From contig SKSH01000010.1 of assembly GCA_007118075.1 (NCBI GenBank), positions 1 through 15,269 on the forward strand: a stretch of 15,269 nucleotides of DNA, in the 5' to 3' direction. Shown in pieces: positions 1-5,759 of the stretch; positions within the stretch are counted from its first letter, which is position 1; each line of letters begins with the position of its first letter. Source of the stretch: Halobacteriales archaeon. Lineage in GTDB: Archaea > Halobacteriota > Halobacteria > Halobacteriales > SKSH01. The translations under genes were made by a program, and so were the position numbers. The notes beneath the pieces were generated by a model. The model had not been told where the DNA came from. It did no database searches and saw nothing but the letters and a program-made list of their open reading frames with translations.

Positions 1-847
1 ACAACAGCACCTGCCCGAAGCCAGGATTCGCGATGAAGAACCCTGGAGTGTAGACCCCCATTGCAACTCTAGCGAGGGCGTAGACGGCGACGGCTGGGAG
101 CAATCCGGAGACAATGGCACTGATCGCATCCGGTGCGGCCGCATGGGCGTCTGCGAGCCAGGTATGCACGGGAAACAGCGCGATCTTGATGGCTAACCCG
201 ACAGCGATGAGCACGAACGAGGCGACGACGACGGTGTCTGTGTAACCCACTTCGGCGATCGCCAGGGAGACACCGTGCATGTTGAGCGTCCCGGTAGCGA
301 TGAACAGGTACGCCACCCCGAGGAGGTACAGTGAGGCACCGATGGTACCGAGCAGGAGGTACTTGAAGGCAGCGTAGGTCGAGATTCGTGACTCAGCGCT
401 CGAGATGAGCGCGTATGAGGCGATTGCTGAGATCTCCAGGAACACATAGAGGTTAAACAGGTCGCCGGCTAGTGCGATCCCGAGCACGCCACCGGTGAGC
501 AGCAAGACAGCGGAGTGAAAGGCGGTCCCATCAGGGCCAGCGCTTCGAAGGTGTGTGAGTGCTCCACCGATGATCAAGAGGGTGAGGACAACAAAGACCG
601 CAGAGATACCGTCGACGACAAGTTCGATGCCGTAGGCGGCAGGGATCCCACCGACCTCGACACGGATTGGCTCTTTCGTGGCGCTAGCGACCACCGGCGC
701 TGCGACTGCAGCCGTCGCAGTGATTGTGATCGCAGCAATCGGCCATCCGGGTCGTCGATATCTGCGTCTAGCCAGTAACGGAAGCAGGGAACCACCGATC
801 GGCAAGAGGACGATGGCAACCACGAGCATCTCGATAGTCGTGGTCAT
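1..847 (-). CDS. mrpD: Mrp-type Na+/H+ antiporter subunit D (partial, C-terminus beyond the left edge)
   Basis: Reading leftward from the ATG at 847, the frame stays open to base 1 and gives 282 residues. It encodes a hydrophobic, many-helix protein of the proton-conducting NuoL/M/N-MrpA/D family, which couples proton and sodium movement in the cell membrane. Seen directly: GDLFNLYVFLEISAIASYAL at residues 128-147 and IKIALFPVHTWLADAHAAAP at 220-239, both family hallmarks. Glu138 and Lys221 fall where the essential TM5 glutamate and TM7 lysine of MrpD lie. The start is fixed by an in-frame TAG at 869-871. Full-length family members have about 500 residues, so roughly 200 are missing, cut by the window edge and not by mutation. 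The 112 bases between this gene and the upstream cytochrome gene show no convincing TATA box. MrpD fits better than NuoN because of the overall wording, but the neighbouring mrp genes lie outside the window. Confidence 0.93.
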   Translation of the reverse strand, partial: MTTTIEMLVVAIVLLPIGGSLLPLLARRRYRRPGWPIAAITITATAAVAAPVVASATKEPIRVEVGGIPAAYGIELVVDGISAVFVVLTLLIIGGALTHLRSAGPDGTAFHSAVLLLTGGVLGIALAGDLFNLYVFLEISAIASYALISSAESRISTYAAFKYLLLGTIGASLYLLGVAYLFIATGTLNMHGVSLAIAEVGYTDTVVVASFVLIAVGLAIKIALFPVHTWLADAHAAAPDAISAIVSGLLPAVAVYALARVAMGVYTPGFFIANPGFGQVLL

Positions 848-959
848 CAGGACAACCTCAACGGGATTCTAACCAAAGATATCTGGTGCTGAGGTCTCCC
901 ACGATTGGCGATCTCAGCGTTCTCTTGGGCCACGTATCTCTGTGGATGGTGGTACCTCC

Positions 960-1586
960 TCACCGGATATATGAAGGGTATTTCCCGTTCTGGTTGTAGA
1001 ACCTGATCACTTTGATGAAGCCAACCAGATGTAAGAGCATCACCAGGAAGAACATGATCAGATAGAGGTAATGGACGGGATCGTCTGGACGATTCCCGAT
1101 GACCGTCGAGAACTGCCAGATATGTGCTGAGAGCAGATAGAAGATGATGTAGGTCGCATGGCTCTGGTGCCATTTCCAGGCCTTAGCGCCCATGTAGCTG
1201 AACGCTTTGGTGTTCGAGGTGAACAAGACCAGCACAGCGAGCACCGTGGCGACGGTTGCGGTGAAGCCCCACGAGCTTCTCCACAGGACATCGATGTTAC
1301 CTGGATTGTCGACGATATAGGCGACGTGGACGACGGCCCAGATCACGAACCAGATACCAAGTTCGGATCGCCAGTTGAAGGGAAACTCCCCGGTGAGTCG
1401 TCGTCTAAGCCGAGGGAAGACCACTAATATTGGGCCGATTACCACCGTAAGGAACAATAGAACATAGGAGATGGCCCCGAGGATGACACCGGTTCGATAG
1501 CCCATGAAGTACATGGCCCCGGCACCAATGATACTCGCTATCGCGACGATAGCGTGTCGCTTTGGGGAGTTTTTGGTATTCATCAT
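960..1586 (-). CDS. Ferric-reductase-like transmembrane heme protein (MsrQ/FRD type)
   Basis: A 208-residue integral membrane protein with about six helices. The pattern RSELGIWFVIWAVVH (residues 73-87), followed by WKWHQSHATYIIFYLLSAHIW, matches the ferric-reductase-like domain also found in MsrQ, which binds b-type heme between helices. Candidate ligands are His87, His143 and His155; His140 and His186 are additional. It lacks the FAD/NAD domains of full ferric reductases, so electrons must come from a partner. The gene just upstream encodes an exported [2Fe-2S] ferredoxin, a natural candidate. The frame could begin at a GTG at 1610 or an ATG at 1601. However, a TATA-like element at 1613-1620 predicts a transcript starting near 1590, so the ATG at 1586 is preferred. 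Family assignment is firm; the electron donor, the acceptor and any role in methionine sulfoxide repair are inference. No molybdopterin reductase (MsrP) lies nearby. Confidence 0.85.
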   Translation of the reverse strand: MMNTKNSPKRHAIVAIASIIGAGAMYFMGYRTGVILGAISYVLLFLTVVIGPILVVFPRLRRRLTGEFPFNWRSELGIWFVIWAVVHVAYIVDNPGNIDVLWRSSWGFTATVATVLAVLVLFTSNTKAFSYMGAKAWKWHQSHATYIIFYLLSAHIWQFSTVIGNRPDDPVHYLYLIMFFLVMLLHLVGFIKVIRFYNQNGKYPSYIR

Positions 1587-1612
1587 GGTCACTGTGACCA
1601 TCGGAGGCACGG

Positions 1613-1620
1613 TTAAAATA
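1613..1620 (-). promoter_or_regulatory. TATA-like element for the ferric-reductase-like gene
   Basis: On the minus strand this reads TATTTTAA. Its centre is about 30 bases upstream of the ATG at 1586, the usual distance for an archaeal promoter giving a leaderless or very short-leader mRNA. It is only 6 bases from the GTG at 1610, so that longer start would not be transcribed from this promoter. It suggests the cytochrome gene can be expressed apart from the upstream ferredoxin gene. Confidence 0.45.
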
Positions 1621-1735
1621 GGTGGTACAAATTCTCACAGAGCGGCATTGTTCAATACGCGGTATCGAGGGTCACCGAATCTGTAGCCAAGCCGACCGGC
1701 GAATGACAGACGGCTTCGATTTTGAGAAGAAGCGG

Positions 1736-2182
1736 TTAGTCGCCTGGACGTGTCACAACGGCATCGAAGTTTGCCTTGGCGTTGGCGACACAGGTGAGGA
1801 TCCATCCGTCGGTGACTTGATCTGCTTCGAGGGCTTGCTGATCTTCCGTGTGGTCGACGACGTCATTGGCATCACCATCATACTTGATGGTACAGCGTCC
1901 GCATCGACCAATTTCACAGAGGTTATCGGGGAACTCGACACCCTCGTCGAGCGCCTGAAAGAGGATGAACTCATCTGTGGCGACCTCGACTTCGATATCC
2001 TGGTCGGTGAAGGTGATGAGATAGGTATCTTCATCGTCATCTCCGAGACACCCCGCGACGAGGACCATGCCCATACCCCCCATGGCGGCAAGGAACTCGC
2101 GTCGCTTGGGATTCGGCAGGTCGATTGGATTGATCAACTCTACCGTCGGTTCGCTGGATCGATTGCGCTCTTGAGTATCCAT
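1736..2182 (-). CDS. Tat-exported [2Fe-2S] ferredoxin lipoprotein
   Basis: A 148-residue protein with a twin-arginine signal (KRREFLAAMGG, Arg27-Arg28), a short hydrophobic stretch and a lipobox VAGC (Cys45). It should therefore be exported folded and anchored to the outer face of the membrane. The mature part is a plant-type [2Fe-2S] ferredoxin: C-x4-C-x2-C at Cys89, Cys94 and Cys97 (CEIGRCGRC), with the fourth ligand Cys131 in WILTC. Tat export suits a cofactor loaded in the cytoplasm. It lies between the E1-like gene and the ferric-reductase-like gene on the same strand, and an electron-transfer partnership with the latter is likely. An alternative ATG at 2230 would add 16 residues. The 2182 start is preferred because it gives a normal-length region before the twin arginines, and because an inverted repeat lies between the two candidates. 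Family and export signals are clear; the partner and direction of electron flow are inferred. Confidence 0.88.
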   Translation of the reverse strand: MDTQERNRSSEPTVELINPIDLPNPKRREFLAAMGGMGMVLVAGCLGDDDEDTYLITFTDQDIEVEVATDEFILFQALDEGVEFPDNLCEIGRCGRCTIKYDGDANDVVDHTEDQQALEADQVTDGWILTCVANAKANFDAVVTRPGD

Positions 2183-2208
2183 ACGGGCAGATACGCTAGT
2201 GATCTTGT

Positions 2209-2225
2209 AACAGCTGTCGGCTGTT
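2209..2225. repeat. Short inverted repeat upstream of the ferredoxin gene
   Basis: Arms AACAGC (2209-2214) and GCTGTT (2220-2225) are perfect complements around a five-base centre. The element lies in the short space between the E1-like gene and the preferred ferredoxin start at 2182. It could be an operator or a small mRNA hairpin. At this size chance occurrence cannot be ruled out. Confidence 0.3.
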
Positions 2226-2248
2226 CTCATACTTCGAGAACGAATAGC

Positions 2249-3058
2249 TCACGGTTCGATACGGCAATCTCCCTCATAATCGACCCCGTCGATCGATTCG
2301 ATTGCATCGGGTCCACAGATTGGACAATCAGGACGAGCTTTGATCGGTGCCGAAAGGAACGTGCCATCGAGGGCATCGAAGCGGAGCAGCGTTCCTTTGA
2401 TGAGCGTCCCGATATCGAGGAGGTATTTGATGGTCTCAGTTGCTTCAAGGCTGCCGATGATACCCGGAAGCGTCGGGAAGATCCCCATCGGTTCACCAGA
2501 TGGGAACCGATCATCGTCTGGCACCGCTGGGAGGAGACATCGATAGCACGGTTCTTCAAGGAGGAAGACGGTAGTATGTCCCTCGAAGCCGTAGATCGCC
2601 CCGTGGACGAACGGGATATCAGCTAGCCTGGTGGTATCGTTCAGGAGAAACCGACCTTGGAAGTTGTCCAACCCGTCGATGACGATATCGTATGACTCGA
2701 CTAGATCAGCTGCTGTATCCGCGGTGACGGTCTGTTCGTGGGTGATGACCTCGATGTCCGGGTTGAGGAGTTCAACATACCGCCTGGCACTTTCGACTTT
2801 TGACACCCCGAGGTGCTCGGTATGGTGGATGACCTGGCGTTGGAGGTTCGACAGCTTGACCGCGCCGCCATCGGCGATCCCGATCGTCCCGACTCCAGCA
2901 GCGGCGAGATACTGGATCGCCGCAGATCCCAGTCCACCTGCTCCAACGACAAGTACCCGACTCGCAAGCAGCCGTTGTTGGGCAGCATCGTCGATTCCAT
3001 CGATCATCAGCTGACGAGAGTATCGTTTGACCTGTTGTTCGTTCAAGGGGTTTTGCAT
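2249..3058 (-). CDS. ThiF/MoeB/UbaA-family E1-like adenylyltransferase lacking the catalytic cysteine
   Basis: A 269-residue protein, the normal size for archaeal UbaA/MoeB enzymes, which adenylate the C-terminal glycine of small ubiquitin-like proteins (SAMPs, MoaD, ThiS). Seen: the nucleotide loop GAGGLGS at 39-45, Asp63, the arginine-finger segment NLQRQVIHHT (Arg74), Lys87, DGLDNF with Asp131, and two zinc-binding pairs CYRC (171/174) and CPIC (245/248). The loop that normally carries the catalytic cysteine (near 188 in UbaA) reads RFPSGEPMGIF, with Gly at that place and no cysteine from 175 to 244. Adenylation and zinc folding therefore look intact, while covalent thioester or persulfide chemistry should be lost. 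The start at 3058 is preceded by an in-frame stop without another start codon. The next gene on the strand is the exported ferredoxin. No ubiquitin-like partner gene is visible. It may be a specialised paralogue; the substrate is unknown. Confidence 0.88.
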   Translation of the reverse strand: MQNPLNEQQVKRYSRQLMIDGIDDAAQQRLLASRVLVVGAGGLGSAAIQYLAAAGVGTIGIADGGAVKLSNLQRQVIHHTEHLGVSKVESARRYVELLNPDIEVITHEQTVTADTAADLVESYDIVIDGLDNFQGRFLLNDTTRLADIPFVHGAIYGFEGHTTVFLLEEPCYRCLLPAVPDDDRFPSGEPMGIFPTLPGIIGSLEATETIKYLLDIGTLIKGTLLRFDALDGTFLSAPIKARPDCPICGPDAIESIDGVDYEGDCRIEP

Positions 3059-3341
3059 GGTAGTCTCATGAGCTGGAGGTGGTGTTGGATTCGTGTTCTA
3101 CCTTCGGAACGACTGTCCTCATCGGCAGGGCCTGCGACTTCGATAGGCATGGTGATTCGCTGACGTCGAGCCGATAGTAGGCGAGAGCACGCGCTGATCC
3201 CAGCGGCTCATAATGGATATAACCTACCTGGAGCTATCAGCCCTCACACCGCTTTCTACGTATCGAGAATCACCAAACGGTTCAAGGGAGAATGGTGCCC
3301 AGTCAATGCATTCGATCGATCGCGGTGTGTCCGCGATACTC
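3059..3341. other. 283-base intergenic region upstream of the E1-like gene
   Basis: This is the longest stretch without an assigned gene. It separates the end of the aldo-keto reductase gene from the start of the E1-like gene, both on the minus strand. It contains a TATA-like word at 3215-3224 but no convincing gene. Frames of 30 to 35 codons exist on the minus strand but lack coding character. It probably holds the promoter and a leader of about 130 bases for the E1-like gene. Confidence 0.5.
3215..3224 (-). promoter_or_regulatory. Possible TATA box for the E1-like gene
   Basis: On the minus strand this reads GGTTATATCC, a good match to haloarchaeal TATA elements. A transcript would begin near 3193, leaving a leader of about 135 bases before the ATG at 3058. 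That is unusually long for this group, where leaderless mRNAs are common. The call is tentative. Confidence 0.3.
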
Positions 3342-4166
3342 TCATCTGTTCCACGGTCCACTATCTGGATCGACGAGCCGACGCCCGTGGTCGATAGAAT
3401 CGATGAGCTCGAGGTCTTCTTCTGTCAGTTCCACCGCTGTCGCCGCTAGGTTTTCTCCGATGTGATCTCCGCGGGCTTTCGGGATGGGGACCACCCCACC
3501 GAGATGCAACGCCCAGGCGAGCGCGACCTGCGATGGGGTGATACCACGTCGGTCGGCGACGGTCACCAATTCACCGACCCCGGCTGCACCACCTTGCAAC
3601 ACCGGACAGTATCCGACGACCCAATGGCCGTGTTCCTGTCCATATGCCCTGAGCTCTGCTTGCGGTAACAACGGATGTAGTTCGATCTGATGGGCGGCGA
3701 TCGGTGCGTCGAGGAGTTCGATTGCCTCCTCGAGGAGAGGAACGGTGAAGTTGCTCACCCCGATGTGCCGTGTCCAGCCTCGGTCCCTAACCTCGTCAAT
3801 GGCGTCGAGGGTATCTTCGGGATCGTAAGCATCGATCGGCCAGTGGACATACAGGAGGTCGACCTCGCTGACTCCAAGTCGATCGAGACTCGCCTTGGTG
3901 GAGTGGATGACATCGTCGTATGCGAGGTTTGGTGGGTTCACCTTCGTGGCGATGATGAGTTCATCCCGCTCGATATCACTTTGAGCGATGGCTTCTCCGA
4001 CGGCGGCCTCATTCTCGTACATCTGGGCGGTATCGATGTGTCGATAACCATGCTCGATAGCTGCCGTGACTGCCTCGGTACATTCTTCATCTGAGAGTCC
4101 GGAGGTGCCAAATCCGATTGGAGGAAATTCTATCCCCGTCACAGGGTTGAACAGAGGTGACATCAT
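3342..4166 (-). CDS. Aldo-keto reductase family oxidoreductase
   Basis: A 274-residue single-domain NAD(P)H-dependent reductase of the AKR superfamily, a TIM barrel reducing aldehydes or ketones to alcohols. The catalytic tetrad is complete: Asp45 and Tyr50 in HIDTAQMYENE, Lys75 in IIATKVN, and His108 in LLYVHWPID. Other family marks are GFGTSGL near residue 18, GVSNF, and the cofactor segment VPIPKARGDHIGENLAA near the C-terminus. The length is normal for the family. Start codons at 4166 and 4163 are adjacent; the region upstream has only a weak TATA-like T run near 4191-4200. The gene follows the MttB-like gene on the same strand, separated by a strong hairpin, so it may be transcribed separately. 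Its substrate cannot be read from sequence. A role in handling an aldehyde from methylated-amine breakdown is possible but unsupported. Confidence 0.92.
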   Translation of the reverse strand: MMSPLFNPVTGIEFPPIGFGTSGLSDEECTEAVTAAIEHGYRHIDTAQMYENEAAVGEAIAQSDIERDELIIATKVNPPNLAYDDVIHSTKASLDRLGVSEVDLLYVHWPIDAYDPEDTLDAIDEVRDRGWTRHIGVSNFTVPLLEEAIELLDAPIAAHQIELHPLLPQAELRAYGQEHGHWVVGYCPVLQGGAAGVGELVTVADRRGITPSQVALAWALHLGGVVPIPKARGDHIGENLAATAVELTEEDLELIDSIDHGRRLVDPDSGPWNR

Positions 4167-4200
4167 GGTGCAGTTCGATTCACCGGAGGCAAAAATCTGT

Positions 4201-4241
4201 GCTTGACCACCGATCGATTTGATTATGATCGGTGATCAAGC
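4201..4241 (-). terminator. Strong stem-loop over the stop codon of the MttB-like gene
   Basis: Left arm GCTTGACCACCGATC (4201-4215) and right arm GATCGGTGATCAAGC (4227-4241) form a 15-base-pair stem with an 11-base AT-rich loop. The single non-Watson-Crick position is a G-U pair in the minus-strand RNA but a C-A mismatch in the plus-strand RNA. The structure is therefore complete only in the transcript of the MttB-like gene, whose stop codon (4236-4238) lies in the stem. It may act as a 3'-end, RNA-stability or partial-termination element ahead of the aldo-keto reductase gene. Classical archaeal terminators are T tracts, so the function is inferred. Confidence 0.6.
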
Positions 4242-5681
4242 GCGGATTCGATGGATCGCTTCCTCGGTTGCTGCTTCTAACGCTGTCTCGATATCTTGAT
4301 CCATCGCTGGTTGTTCGTAGGCAGCGAGCCGCTTTCCGACCGCTTCGCTCGCCACCTCGAATGCCGTCAGTGAGCCATCATCTGCCCAGTCACTGTGCGA
4401 TCGTTTGTCCGCTAGCTCAGGGAGTAAAAACGCATTTTCTGCGTGTTCGAGAGTGTGTGGCTGGCTCAGGTAGTGCCCGGCAGGCTCCACCTCGGCGATC
4501 ACGTCCATCGCTAGGTCATCCTCATCGAGGGAGTACCCCGTCGCAAACCGGTCGAGAAAGTCGATCGCCTCACAGTCGAGTAAGAATTTCTCCGGAGAGA
4601 TAGCAGAGTAAGACTCGAGGATTCCAGCGGCATGAAGCACAAAGTCGATGTCAGCAAAGGCTGTCACCGCCTGGACGAATCCTGACTCGACCCCTGCCTG
4701 GTAATCGACTGTTTTGCTGTCAGAGAGCCCGCCACCACCCCTCGAGGGGATATCATAGTAGCGACCCATCTGTCCAGCGAAGGAGACGAACAGCATGGAT
4801 TCTGGACTTCCGATTGACAGCGAACCGTATCGCATATCAATGTTCGATGAAGGCACACCATAGACGACCGGTGCACCTGGATTGGACAGTTGGGCGATGG
4901 TGATACCGAGCAAATTCTCGGCGTTGGCTTGTGCAAGCGAGCCGGCAAGCGTTGCTGGCCCCGAGGCGCCTGCCATCGTGAACGAGGAGATGATGGTTGG
5001 TTGGCCAGACTCAGCGTAGGTCAACAGCCCACCGACCATCCGGGTATCGAGACTTCGAGGAGGTACGGTGTTGATGAGGCCAGCCACGTACGGTTGACTC
5101 AGCTCGGGATCATCGACGGCGATACCGACGAGGTCGAGACAGGCGCTTGCTCTATCTTCCCCGTAGGTCGATGCCATCAGCGGCTGGTCCGAAAGGCGAA
5201 GCGATCTCGAAACCATCTCGATGTGCTTCACCTCCTGGTCGACATCGTTCGGTTCGCACACGTTGTAACCGGTACAGTTGATAGCCGATTCTTGGTGTGC
5301 AAGCTTGACGAGATTTTCATAATCCTCCATCGTGGAACTTCGACGCCCATCGGTTACGGTCACGATGTTCGGAGGTCCATATCCAGGTGCTCGAAGGATA
5401 TGGCCGTCACCTCCTACAGTGACGTCTTTCTCTTGATCCCGCCCGTGCAGAGTGAACGAGCTAGGTGCCTGCTCGATGGCATCTTCGATGAGGTCTCGAT
5501 CGACCTTCACCAGCTCGTCTTCGATAATCGCACCATGTTCACCGAGGAGCTCGAGGGCCCGTTCGTGACTGACCTGGATACCAAGATTTTCGAGGATGGT
5601 CATCGAGGCCTCGTGAATGGTTTCGATCCCCTCAGTGTCGAGACGATCGATCGGTGGGCTGGGGATGGTCACGTTCGACAT
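4236..5681 (-). CDS. MttB-family corrinoid methyltransferase, pyrrolysine-free
   Basis: A 481-residue protein of the trimethylamine methyltransferase (MttB) family, which moves a methyl group from a methylated amine to the cobalt of a corrinoid protein. Seen: ERALELLGEHGA near residue 40, YAESGQPTIISSFTMAGASG (222-241), NAENLLGITIAQLSNPGAPV (253-272), SRGGGGLSDSKTVDYQAGVE (313-332) and FVLHAAGILES (347-357). No in-frame stop codon interrupts the gene, so it cannot carry the UAG-encoded pyrrolysine of methanogen MttB. It belongs with non-Pyl relatives, the characterised ones being betaine demethylases such as MtgB. The ATG at 5681 is preferred over 5696 or 5792, because a TATA element at 5709-5715 lies 31 bases upstream. 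It is divergent from an operon encoding a core MetE, a corrinoid activator, a DUF1638 protein and a corrinoid protein, which supplies the rest of the pathway. Family is firm; a betaine substrate is an inference from saline life and family precedent. Confidence 0.92.
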   Translation of the reverse strand: MSNVTIPSPPIDRLDTEGIETIHEASMTILENLGIQVSHERALELLGEHGAIIEDELVKVDRDLIEDAIEQAPSSFTLHGRDQEKDVTVGGDGHILRAPGYGPPNIVTVTDGRRSSTMEDYENLVKLAHQESAINCTGYNVCEPNDVDQEVKHIEMVSRSLRLSDQPLMASTYGEDRASACLDLVGIAVDDPELSQPYVAGLINTVPPRSLDTRMVGGLLTYAESGQPTIISSFTMAGASGPATLAGSLAQANAENLLGITIAQLSNPGAPVVYGVPSSNIDMRYGSLSIGSPESMLFVSFAGQMGRYYDIPSRGGGGLSDSKTVDYQAGVESGFVQAVTAFADIDFVLHAAGILESYSAISPEKFLLDCEAIDFLDRFATGYSLDEDDLAMDVIAEVEPAGHYLSQPHTLEHAENAFLLPELADKRSHSDWADDGSLTAFEVASEAVGKRLAAYEQPAMDQDIETALEAATEEAIHRIRA

Positions 5682-5708
5682 ATTACTAATAAACATATTC
5701 TCGACCAG

Positions 5709-5715
5709 TAAATAA
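5709..5715 (-). promoter_or_regulatory. TATA element for the MttB-like gene
   Basis: Minus-strand TTATTTA, centred 31 bases upstream of the ATG at 5681, would give a leaderless or nearly leaderless mRNA. It lies 14 bases (centre to centre) from the oppositely oriented TATA element of the MetE operon, so the two promoters must share or compete for the same DNA. Confidence 0.6.
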
Positions 5716-5722
5716 CCACAAG

Positions 5723-5729
5723 TTTTAAT
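5723..5729 (+). promoter_or_regulatory. TATA element for the core-MetE/corrinoid operon
   Basis: TTTTAAT, preceded by the purine-rich ACAAG as a possible BRE, is centred about 34 bases upstream of the ATG at 5760. This predicts a leader of only a few bases. It faces away from the TATA element of the MttB-like gene, making a compact divergent control region. Confidence 0.6.
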
Positions 5730-5759
5730 CCGGCCTATCCCATCCCTTCCACCACTCAG

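Noticed and set aside
847..1173. A 108-codon minus-strand frame ending at the mrpD start with a TGATG overlap
   Set aside because: The overlap looked like translational coupling, but about two thirds of the frame lies inside the ferric-reductase-like gene in another phase, and the protein resembles no Mrp subunit.
1622..2626. A 334-codon open frame on the plus strand
   Set aside because: It runs antisense to the ferredoxin and E1-like genes, both of which show clear family motifs. Its own translation shows no recognisable domain, so it is a by-product of codon bias on the other strand.
3043..3150. A 35-codon frame upstream of and overlapping the E1-like start
   Set aside because: I checked it as a possible ubiquitin-like partner. 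It is too short, has no C-terminal Gly-Gly and no beta-grasp pattern.
4236..5681. Pyrrolysine codon in the MttB-like gene
   Set aside because: There is no in-frame UAG within the gene, and no Pyl machinery is in view.
4890..5711. A 273-codon open frame on the plus strand
   Set aside because: It is antisense to the MttB-like gene and its promoter and has no family features.
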